A stretch of 6,047 bases of DNA from Glaciimonas sp. (GTDB taxonomy: Bacteria > Pseudomonadota > Gammaproteobacteria > Burkholderiales > Burkholderiaceae), in assembly GCA_014377145.1 (NCBI GenBank), contig JACMQE010000225.1:1-6047 (forward strand), in the 5' to 3' direction. Shown here piece by piece: positions 1-5,687 of the stretch. Numbering within the stretch: position 1 is the stretch's first letter; each line of letters begins with the position of its first letter. Both the position numbers and the translations under genes were made by a program. The notes beneath the pieces were generated by a model. That model was not told the origin of the DNA. It did no database searches and saw nothing but the letters and a program-made list of their open reading frames with translations.

Positions 1-140
1 CCCGGCGCAAAGCTTTTGTGTCGAAATTTCTTTGTCGTTTCATAGTCATTTCGTTGGTCGGCGTTGCTTTTTTGTGTTCTTTGCATTTGTCGTTTTACGA
101 ATACTTGCATTTATAGCGCTGAACTTTACGAAAGAAAATA
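1..140 (+). promoter_or_regulatory. T-rich leader upstream of the DEAD-box helicase gene
   Basis: No open frame of note is visible here. The stretch is rich in T and carries two short direct repeats: TTTGTCGTTT at 31-40 and 86-95, and TTTACGAA at 94-101 and 125-132. It must hold the promoter and 5' untranslated region of the helicase unless that gene is read through from outside the window. No convincing sigma-70 promoter stands out. The best -10-like match is TATAGC at 112-117, with a poor -35 (TTGTCG, 87-92) at a long 19-bp spacing. DEAD-box helicase genes in bacteria are often cold-induced through long leaders, but nothing here proves that. Confidence 0.35.
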
Positions 141-1550
141 ATGACATTTGAATCCCTAGGTCTACACGCGTCCGTCATCCAGGCATTAACTGAAGCCGGT
201 TACACAAAACCAACTAGCGTTCAGAAACAAGCTGTTCCAGCCGCCATCGAAGGCCGCGACCTAATGGTATCGTCGCAAACCGGTTCCGGCAAAACTGCTG
301 CATTCATGCTGCCAGCGCTGCATAAGTTCGCCTCTGAGCCAGTAGTTGATCAGGTCGGCAAAACACCAAATCAAGAAATGCAAGCATCGCGTTCACGCGG
401 TGACCGTCCTCGTTTTAAGGCTGCTCAACCAAAAATGCTGGTACTGACACCAACCCGTGAATTGGCTTTACAAGTGACTAGCGCGACTGACAAGTACGGC
501 TCGCGTATGAAACGCATCAAAGCAATTTCGATCTTGGGCGGCATGCCTTATCCAAAGCAAATGCAATTACTGGCTAAAAATCCAGAAATTCTAGTCGCTA
601 CGCCAGGTCGTTTGATCGATCATATGGAATCCGGCAAGATCGATTTTTCACAACTGCAAATTTTGGTACTCGACGAAGCTGATCGTATGCTGGACATGGG
701 TTTCATCGACGATATCGAAAAAATCGTTGGTGCCACGCCTGAGTCACGTCAAACAATGCTGTTCTCGGCTACGCTGGACGGCGTTGTTGGTAACATGGCA
801 AAACGTATCACCAAGAACCCCATGATCATTCAGATAGCTGGTTCGGCAACAAAACACGAAAACATTCAACAAAAAGTACATTTTGTTGACGATTTGTCCC
901 ACAAAAATCGTTTACTGGATCATCTGTTGCGCGACGAAACAATGGATCAAGCAGTCGTATTCACTGCCACTAAGCGTGATGCAGACAATATCGCTGACCG
1001 TCTAAATATCGCTGGCTTCGCTGCTGCTGCTTTGCATGGCGACATGCATCAAGGCGCACGTAACCGCACTCTGGACAGCCTGCGTCGCGGTCAAGTCCGT
1101 GTATTGGTAGCAACTGACGTTGCTGCACGCGGTATCGACGTTCCAGCAATTACCCACGTATTCAACTACGATCTGCCTAAGTTCCCAGAAGAGTACGTCC
1201 ACCGCATCGGCCGTACTGGTCGTGCTGGCCGTAACGGTGTTGCCGTATCACTGGTAAACCATGCTGAAAGCATGAACGTCAAACGTATCGAGCGCTTCAC
1301 TAAGCAATTGATTCCAGTCGATGTCGTAGCTGGTTTTGAGCCAAAGAAGACGGCTTCGGCAATGCGTTCAAACCACAAACCAGGTGGTTGGAAACCAGGC
1401 GACAACCGTGGTGCACCAAGCAAGCCGAGCGGTGGTCGTACTTTCAGCAAACCAGGTACCCCCCGCCGTGACATTGGTGGCGCAAGTGGTAGTTATAAAG
1501 GTAACCGTACAAATGACAGCGGCACACGGCGCTCGTTTGGCGATCGTTAA
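141..1550 (+). CDS. rhlE: RhlE-type DEAD-box ATP-dependent RNA helicase
   Basis: This intact 469-residue protein unwinds RNA duplexes using ATP, in roles such as ribosome assembly, mRNA turnover and cold adaptation. All core motifs are seen in order: Q motif with F3 and Q28, motif I SQTGSGKT (45-52), Ia PTREL (104-108), GG (133-134), Ib TPGR (154-157), II DEAD (178-181), III SAT (209-211), IV VVFTATK (272-278), V ATDVAARGID (324-333) and VI HRIGRTGRAGR (354-364). About 30 extra polar and basic residues (roughly 66-97) separate motifs I and Ia. The tail from about 400 is basic and rich in Gly, Ser and Pro, a typical disordered RNA-binding extension ending in SFGDR. The start at 141 gives the family N-terminus MTFESLGL and follows a weak A/G-rich ribosome site (AAAGAAA, 131-137). 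The gene stands alone, convergent to a decayed transporter operon. The exact paralogue within the RhlE group is less certain than the family. Confidence 0.96.
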   Translation: MTFESLGLHASVIQALTEAGYTKPTSVQKQAVPAAIEGRDLMVSSQTGSGKTAAFMLPALHKFASEPVVDQVGKTPNQEMQASRSRGDRPRFKAAQPKMLVLTPTRELALQVTSATDKYGSRMKRIKAISILGGMPYPKQMQLLAKNPEILVATPGRLIDHMESGKIDFSQLQILVLDEADRMLDMGFIDDIEKIVGATPESRQTMLFSATLDGVVGNMAKRITKNPMIIQIAGSATKHENIQQKVHFVDDLSHKNRLLDHLLRDETMDQAVVFTATKRDADNIADRLNIAGFAAAALHGDMHQGARNRTLDSLRRGQVRVLVATDVAARGIDVPAITHVFNYDLPKFPEEYVHRIGRTGRAGRNGVAVSLVNHAESMNVKRIERFTKQLIPVDVVAGFEPKKTASAMRSNHKPGGWKPGDNRGAPSKPSGGRTFSKPGTPRRDIGGASGSYKGNRTNDSGTRRSFGDR

Positions 1551-1576
1551 TTCAGGCCTCAAAATTAAGTAATTAG

Positions 1577-1611
1577 TTAGTCCGATACTCAGTCTCTGAT
1601 TTTCGGACTAA
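1577..1611 (+). other. 3'-UTR hairpin downstream of helicase
   Basis: TTAGTCCGA (1577-1585) pairs perfectly with TCGGACTAA (1603-1611), a 9-bp stem around a 17-nt loop. The loop itself can form a small TCAG/CTGA inner stem. No T-run follows, so this is not a terminator alone. It sits three bases before the terminator hairpin, and part of its left arm (TCCGATA, 1581-1587) can also pair with TATCGGA (1620-1626) in the terminator's left arm. The two structures may therefore compete. Any regulatory role is inference. Confidence 0.55.
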
Positions 1612-1614
1612 AGA

Positions 1615-1648
1615 ATGGCTATCGGATTTACTCCGGTGGCTATTTTTT
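1615..1648 (+). terminator. Rho-independent terminator of the helicase gene
   Basis: The left arm 1615-1626 (ATGGCTATCGGA) pairs along all 12 positions with 1632-1643 (TCCGGTGGCTAT), counting three G-U wobbles, around a 5-nt loop (TTTAC). Six T residues at 1643-1648 follow directly. It lies 65 bases after the helicase stop and faces the right way. Because the wobbles become A-C mismatches on the opposite strand, it should work poorly for the convergent transcript. Confidence 0.85.
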
Positions 1649-1655
1649 ATGGCGG

Positions 1656-1678
1656 ATTGACACTAGAATAGTGTCAAT
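1656..1678. repeat. Perfect 10-bp inverted repeat between convergent genes
   Basis: ATTGACACTA (1656-1665) and TAGTGTCAAT (1669-1678) are exact reverse complements separated by GAA. Neither side carries a T-tract, so it is not a canonical intrinsic terminator for either strand. It sits between the helicase terminator and the 3' end of the ATPase pseudogene (1721). It could be a worn terminator of the transporter operon or a protein-binding dyad. Confidence 0.6.
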
Positions 1679-1720
1679 GATTTCAGCGATAGTCTGAATG
1701 CTTTCGTTACAACAAAAAGC

Positions 1721-2826
1721 TTAACGGCGGGTGCGCCCAAAACTCAAATAATCCGCGATGGAATCCTGCGTGACCTCCCCTAAATAACTACTATCATGAT
1801 CGATCACTGGCATCCAGCTGGTGCTATGTTTGTACATCTTGGAGAGCACGACACGCAGATTTTCATCCGGGGGTTGCACTGACAGGAAACGGCTTCACTT
1901 CCTCGGCACAAGCGCCCTGCGCATCGCGGCGCGAAACAAAGCCCCTGCCATGATTATCGACATCGGTAACGGTAATCATTATCGTCCATTAATCCAAATG
2001 CAGCGGCCAGCGTTGAATCATCACGCACTGTCGCTGAAGTCGTCACAGCAAGCATCACTGGATACACCAACAGCAAACGCTTCAAGGCCGCATCCTGACC
2101 AACAAAAGAACCAACGAACTTGTCTTTCGGACGTGCTAACAAAGTGTCCGGATGATCAATTTGCACTAGCTTACCGGCACGAAAGATTGTAATTTTATCA
2201 CCTAATTTGATAACTTCATCAATATCATGACTCACCCTGATCACTGTCTTATTCAGTTGACACTACATCTGAAAAAATTCATTCTGAATCGATTCACGAT
2301 TAATCGAATCAACCGCTCCAAAGGGCTCACCCATCAGTAACAAAGGAGGATCCGCCGCCAACGCACGAATTCCACCAATGCGTCGCTGCTGCGGTCCAGG
2401 CAATTCTCGCGGATAACACTTTAAATACAACTTCGGATCAAGGGCGACCCTTGCCATCAGTTCTACCAAACGCTCACGAAAGCGCTTTTTATACCAGCAC
2501 AACAAACGCGGCATCAAAGTGATATTTTCTTCGATGGTCATATTAGGAAACAAGCCGACTTGCTGAATGACATAACCGATATGAAGGCGAAGATTAACCT
2601 CATCGATACCAGTGGTATCTTCGCCGTTTAACCGTACGTGGCCTGAAGTCGGCACGATCAAGCGATTGATCCTTTTTAGCGTAGTGCTTTTTCCGCAGCC
2701 TGACAGGCCAAGAAATACACAGATTTCGCCTTCCGCGAAGGTAAGACTAACATCATCAACAGCTTTGACTTTGACGCCATTTTTTTGGGTAAATACTTTA
2801 CTGAGTTTATCGAGGACTATCGTGAT
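1721..2826 (-). pseudogene. Broken osmoprotectant ABC importer ATPase with CBS domains (OpuCA/OsmV-like)
   Basis: Read across frames, this is about 368 codons of a glycine betaine/choline-type ABC ATPase: N-terminus ITIVLDKLSKVF, Walker A GLSGCGKST (2683-2709), Q-loop region YVIQQVGLFP, H-loop VSHDIDE (His codon 2227-2229), then C-terminal CBS sequence ending SIADYLSFGRTRR with TAA at 1721-1723. It would have energised import from the cytoplasmic face. Lesions: an in-frame TAG at 2263-2265 (after FFQM), a frameshift near 1970 (after NDY), a further +1 shift in a five-C run at 1869-1873, and no ATG in frame near the 5' end. The signature LSGGQ reads LPGPQ (2389-2403) and the Walker B aspartate of LLLMDEP is glycine (GGT, 2329-2331), so even the N-terminal fragment should not hydrolyse ATP. 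It follows permease B directly; their ends abut or overlap by a few bases. Confidence 0.9.
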
Positions 2827-3475
2827 TTTCGCATCCCTTTCGGTGTAAGTGTGCGTTGCAGTGACTGAAGCAAAGCGTCGGCAATAATCACTAGAACACT
2901 AATCAATACCCCTCCAACAACGAGTTTTTGCATATTGCTTTCACTAATCGCATGGAAAATCAGCACGCCCAATCCACCCGCACCGATCACGGCGGCAACC
3001 GCCATCACGCCACAATATTCATGACAACGGCAGAGCGAGCATCACCTAAAATGACCGGTACTGCGAAGGGAAAATCTACCAGACGTAAGCTCTGCCAGAA
3101 TGTCATGCCGATACCGATACCGACTTCCTTGACACCCTCTTCGATTCCATCCAACGCCAAAAAGGTATTCCACATAATCGGCAGTAGCAAATATAAAAAT
3201 ACCGCGGTGATGACGGGCAAGGGGCCTGACCCCTGACCGAAGCGTGAGAACAAGGGAATCATTAGTCCAAATAAGGCAATCGACGGCAGCGTCAGAATGA
3301 CCGTTGCCAAACCCAATAACGGGCTGACTAGCCCGCGATGAAGAATCATCATGACACCGGTTGGTACGCCGACCAAAATAGCCAGACCAACGGCAATACT
3401 GACCAGCATTAAATGCTGCAGGGTAAGATACAATCTCTTGGGCCATGCGCTTGAAAGATAATTAAGCATTGTCAT
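2817..3475 (-). pseudogene. Broken osmoprotectant ABC permease B
   Basis: This encodes an inner-membrane channel subunit of the importer, about 219 codons. The start ATG at 3473-3475 (MTMLNYLSSAW) has a good ribosome site. Hydrophobic segments are visible (LMLVSIAVGLAILVGVPTGV, then LLGLATVILTLPSIALFGLM, then PVITAVFLYLLLPIMWNTF), followed by the cytoplasmic coupling loop (EVGIGIGMTFWQSLRLVDFP) in the EAA-loop position, with EVG in place of EAA. The reading frame breaks after SAVVMNIVA, at TGA 3005-3007. The rest of the protein (MAVAAVIGAGGLGVLIFHAI, then LQRTLTPKGMRKSR) continues in another frame to TAG at 2817-2819. The shift equals one base lost or two gained at about 3008-3018. This is the least damaged gene of the four, but the last membrane segments are out of frame. 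It lies 10 bases after the binding-protein stop. Confidence 0.9.
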
Positions 3476-3481
3476 TTTGTA

Positions 3482-3487
3482 TTCCTC
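3482..3487 (-). promoter_or_regulatory. Ribosome-binding site for permease B
   Basis: GAGGAA on the - strand sits six bases before the ATG at 3475 and overlaps the TGA stop of the binding-protein gene (3486-3488). This fixes the start at 3475 rather than the longer open frame from 3511, and it suggests the two genes were translationally coupled. Confidence 0.7.
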
Positions 3488-4407
3488 ACAACAAACCTTC
3501 TGGACGCACAAAGTCTTCAGCCACTTTCTTTATCGGCTGTTGGTCAATATCGACTTTCTTATTCATCTCAGCCATTTTCTGAGTATCGATTTTTGACGAA
3601 AATACATTTAACTATTCTGCCAATTGTGGATTCGCAGCGAGAGCTCCTTCGCGCACGATCGGTGCAGTGGTGTAAAAAAGGAAGAAATGCTTGTTGTCTT
3701 CCAACATTTTCAAATTGAAACCTTCGATTCGCCCATCCGATGCATAGGTCAAGCCAAAATATAACTGATCATTTCGCAGCGCGGTATACACTAGACCCGG
3801 GTCCATTTGCTTGACTTCGCTACGTTCAAAATTCAATCCATACAACGCCGACATCGGGCACAGACCATCCGGGCGCGAAGAAAATTCAAAATCTACCCGA
3901 AACAAATGCTTTTCATCTGGATGCTGCTTGCGATCTGCGGCAATTTTGTTGGGGAGGTCTTCGATCGTTTTTAAACTTTCTTCTTCGGCGCGCTTGGCTG
4001 ATATCGCCAATGTGTATGTCTTGTTTAATCCGGATGGATTAAACAAGATTAAATGCATCCCACCGTCCAGTTTTTTTATCAGGTCATAGGATTGCTCAGC
4101 AGCGGGTTTCTCTAAAACCTTATGAAATACGATCAACGATCTACTAATGTATTCTCACACAATATCAAGCTGTCGACTTTCTATCGTCTGACACATGATG
4201 GTAGAGCCCAGTCGATTTTTAAATCAACGCTATACCCTTTGGACTGTAGGTATTGTTGCATCATTGCAGAAAAAATTAGTTGCTCGGTAAAGTTTTTACC
4301 AATGACCCACCAACATGGCCGCGGCTGTCGATGCCGTAACCGTAAAGCTCAGCATGCTTAACACTCCTAGTGCCAACGCCAACAGATGCTTCCTGCCTAA
4401 TTTTTAT
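3486..4407 (-). pseudogene. Broken periplasmic osmoprotectant-binding protein (OpuAC/OsmF-like)
   Basis: Reassembled, about 306 codons, the family's usual length. A signal peptide (GRKHLLALALGVLSMLSFT, then ASTAAA) is followed by mature-start sequence VIGKNFTEQ, then YLQSKGYSVDLKI, QLDIV-EYISRSLIVFHKV, NPSGLNKTYTLAIS, RPDGLCPMSALYGL, VKQMDPGLVYTALRN, and a C-terminus KKVAEDFVRPEGLL with stop TGA at 3486-3488. It would bind a betaine-type solute in the periplasm. Lesions: no ATG at the expected start, where ATA (4405-4407) follows an AAGGA site, possibly a lost ATG plus an extra A; a +1 shift at about 4296-4310 after the signal peptide; a compensating shift at about 4206-4213 restoring the original frame; TGA at 4155-4157 where the family has Trp (DIVWEY); and TAG at 3612-3614 (after NPQLAE). 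The long middle segment (3615-4154) is open but has no signal peptide. Confidence 0.92.
4019..4048. repeat. Perfect 13-bp inverted repeat inside the binding-protein pseudogene
   Basis: TCTTGTTTAATCC (4019-4031) and GGATTAAACAAGA (4036-4048) are exact reverse complements around a 4-nt spacer (GGAT). On the - strand it overlies codons for ILFNPSGLNKT, a conserved family segment. No T-run is placed for termination on either strand. A perfect 13-bp palindrome within coding sequence is more than expected by chance at one site; a template-switch mutation that perfected an imperfect palindrome is one explanation. Confidence 0.75.
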
Positions 4408-4425
4408 ACTATTTATCCTTCTAAA

Positions 4426-4448
4426 TGGATGCTGAAAAACCGCATCCA
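4426..4448. other. Intergenic hairpin between permease A and binding-protein genes
   Basis: TGGATGC (4426-4432) and GCATCCA (4442-4448) form a perfect 7-bp stem with a 9-nt loop that contains a run of five T on the transcribed (-) strand. It falls in the short gap between the probable permease A end (4472) and the binding-protein start (about 4407). Hairpins here in ABC operons commonly stabilise the binding-protein message or attenuate transcription; that role is inference. Confidence 0.5.
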
Positions 4449-4471
4449 AATGCGTCGGTAGGCAATCTCAA

Positions 4472-5178
4472 CTAGCGTAACAAGCCGCGTTTGCTGAGAT
4501 AAGCCTTGCTTGCCGATAGAAACAATCGCGTCTAGCATCAGCGCCAACAATACCGTTGTAGTGGTGCCAAGTAGCAATTGATCCTAATTATTTAAGTAAA
4601 TGTCGGGGAAAATAATACTGCCAAGACTTTCGCCACCAATTAAAATCGATAAGGGTGCGGTTCCGACATTAATTGCCAATGCAGTACGGACGCCACCGAC
4701 AATAATCGGGATAGTATTCGGTAATTCAATGCGGAATAAGATTTGATAAGGCTTCACGCCGATGCTTTTGGCGGCATCGCTGAGAGCAAGTGGCACTTGT
4801 TTCAGGTCATCATAAGTGTTGCGCACTATCAGTAACAATGAGGCAAGCCACAAAGCGATGATCGAGGGTTTATCCCCGATACCGGAAAATGCCAGCGCCA
4901 ACACCATGATCGACGGAATAGTATTGCCAACGTTAAACACTTGCATGTATTTCTCTGCATGGCGCGCAAAAAGCGGGTGGCTTAGCACAATCCCTGCCGG
5001 TAGACCGATTGCCAAAGCCAACAGCATGGACCAGCCAACCAGTTGCATATGGCGCATGGTGTAATAGATTGGATCACCTGCCGGATAGCCTCACAACACC
5101 GACGGTCCAACAGACACTCACCACAACCAATATCGTGATGGCTGCACCGACGATGGCATTAAGATAACGACTCGTCAT
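4472..5178 (-). pseudogene. Broken osmoprotectant ABC permease A
   Basis: First gene of the operon and an inner-membrane subunit of the importer, about 235 codons. It starts at ATG 5176-5178 (MTSRYLNAIVGAAITILVVV, one membrane segment) behind AAGGAAG. The frame breaks at TGA 5074-5076. The protein continues one base over, from about 5090, as GYPAGDPIYYTMRHMQLVG, then LALAIGLPAGIVLSHPLFAR, VFNVGNTIPSIMVLALAFSG, IVRNTYDDLKQVP, the coupling loop DAAKSIGVKPYQILFRIELP, and INVGTAPLSILIGGESLGS. After DIYLNN an in-frame TAG (4584-4586) stands where the family has Gln. Past it the homology goes on (DQLLLGTTTTVLLALMLDAI), then another one-base shift near 4508-4514 leads to a plausible natural end SKRGLLR with TAG at 4472-4474. 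Without that last shift the frame would run to TAA at 4413-4415. Three lesions in all. Confidence 0.9.
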
Positions 5179-5183
5179 GTTTA

Positions 5184-5190
5184 CTTCCTT
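5184..5190 (-). promoter_or_regulatory. Ribosome-binding site of the transporter operon's first gene
   Basis: AAGGAAG on the - strand lies five bases before the ATG at 5178 and supports that start for permease A, even though the frame opened from it is only 34 codons long before the shift. Confidence 0.65.
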
Positions 5191-5275
5191 CTTGCCGGTC
5201 GTGTTCAAAGCGCAGGAACTACCTACACATGCGAAGACGCGCAAGCATGACAAACAAAGCTGTCAATTAGTTTAT

Positions 5276-5311
5276 CTCATTCTGTATCTCGAACGGACAG
5301 TTTAGAATGAG
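5276..5311. repeat. 8-bp inverted repeat upstream of the transporter operon
   Basis: CTCATTCT (5276-5283) and AGAATGAG (5304-5311) are exact reverse complements 20 bases apart. The repeat lies about 100 bases upstream of the permease A start, in a position suited to an operator or a leader hairpin. Function is unknown. Confidence 0.5.
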
Positions 5312-5316
5312 CCGAC

Positions 5317-5333
5317 TGCCGCAGTGGGCGGCA
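5317..5333. repeat. GC-rich hairpin in the operon leader region
   Basis: TGCCGC (5317-5322) and GCGGCA (5328-5333) form a 6-bp GC-rich stem with a 5-nt loop. It follows the preceding inverted repeat by five bases and precedes a smaller stem, CGAGG (5343-5347) with CCTCG (5352-5356). Three stems in 80 bases suggest a structured leader, but I do not recognise a riboswitch class. Confidence 0.4.
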
Positions 5334-5494
5334 AACTGAGTGCGAGGAAACCCTCGACGTTTGATGAAACTCCAACGTTTTGTCAGAGCATTGAACGACC
5401 TGCTGATACAGATTTTAAAGCTGAATTACACCGTTTTGGGGTGATGCAATGTTTTAAAAAGAGCTCAGTTTAATAAATTCTTTTGGTGACGTCC

Positions 5495-5522
5495 AGTAAT
5501 AGCTTTAATCAAATCTATTACT
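5495..5522. repeat. 8-bp inverted repeat in AT-rich spacer
   Basis: AGTAATAG (5495-5502) and CTATTACT (5515-5522) are perfect reverse complements with a 12-nt loop. AAAA follows on the + strand, with no T-run on either side. Confidence 0.4.
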
Positions 5523-5538
5523 AAAATGTCTATTAAGC

Positions 5539-5560
5539 GCTAAAACAGGGCTGTTTTAGC
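5539..5560. repeat. Perfect 10-bp palindrome-like hairpin
   Basis: GCTAAAACAG (5539-5548) and CTGTTTTAGC (5551-5560) are exact reverse complements with only GG between them. With a sterically allowed loop the RNA stem is nine pairs. On the - strand it lies about 130 bases past the eda stop and has no downstream T-run, so a dyad operator or a rare terminator form are both possible. Confidence 0.5.
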
Positions 5561-5594
5561 AAAAATCATTAGAAATGCGGTGCAACGCAAGGAA

Positions 5595-5628
5595 AAAATA
5601 TGACCGACATTTTTTTCCATCATATTTT
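5595..5628 (-). terminator. Possible weak terminator downstream of eda
   Basis: On the - strand AAAATATGA pairs with TCATATTTT (9 bp, all but two pairs A-T) around a 16-nt loop, and the right arm runs into six T residues. It lies 60 bases beyond the eda stop. The stem is very AT-rich, so termination would be inefficient. An overlapping 8-bp repeat, TTAAGTGT (5627-5634) with ACACTTAA (5668-5675), could fold instead. Confidence 0.35.
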
Positions 5629-5687
5629 AAGTGTCAAAAAATAACTATTTTAATTAATAATTCAGTCACACTTAATGACAGGCAATA

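Larger units (their letters stand above)
5191..5687. other. Non-coding, hairpin-rich spacer between eda and the transporter operon
   Basis: About 500 bases without a gene I can support. It is AT-rich, especially from 5430 to 5690, and full of inverted repeats (listed separately). It should hold the 3' end of the eda transcript and the promoter of the transporter operon, both on the - strand. A perfect -35 hexamer TTGACA reads on the - strand at 5266-5261, but no -10 box lies at a normal distance, so no promoter is called. A 49-codon + strand frame from GTG 5324 to TAA 5473 has no ribosome site and no family I recognise. Confidence 0.6.

Noticed and set aside
1166..1474. Antisense open frames inside the helicase gene
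   Set aside because: They are shadows of a fully intact, strongly conserved DEAD-box gene on the + strand.
1821..2192. A + strand open frame of 123 codons opposite the ATPase region
   Set aside because: It is antisense to recognisable CBS and ATPase sequence, and its translation is low-complexity with no family likeness or ribosome site.
2928..3236. A + strand open frame of 102 codons opposite permease B
   Set aside because: It is the antisense of conserved membrane-protein codons, with no domain and no ribosome site.
3612..4136. A separate 174-residue - strand protein
   Set aside because: It is the internal part of the binding-protein pseudogene, opened by a non-ATG codon after the TGA at 4155, without a signal peptide. 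Homology continues on both sides of its ends.
4584..5057. A separate 157-residue permease
   Set aside because: It lacks the first membrane segment, which is encoded in another frame from 5178, and it ends at a premature TAG with homology continuing beyond. It was merged into the permease A pseudogene.
5238..5266. A sigma-70 promoter for the transporter operon using TTGACA at 5266-5261 (- strand)
   Set aside because: No -10-like hexamer lies 15-19 bases downstream on that strand; the region there is GC-rich (TGCGCG).
5324..5473. A 49-codon + strand frame (ending in DFKAELHRFGVMQCFKKSSV) that faintly recalls IS3-type transposase wording
   Set aside because: The resemblance is only a few residues, the expected catalytic DNA-binding context is absent, there is no ATG or ribosome site, and no terminal inverted repeats or target duplication were found.
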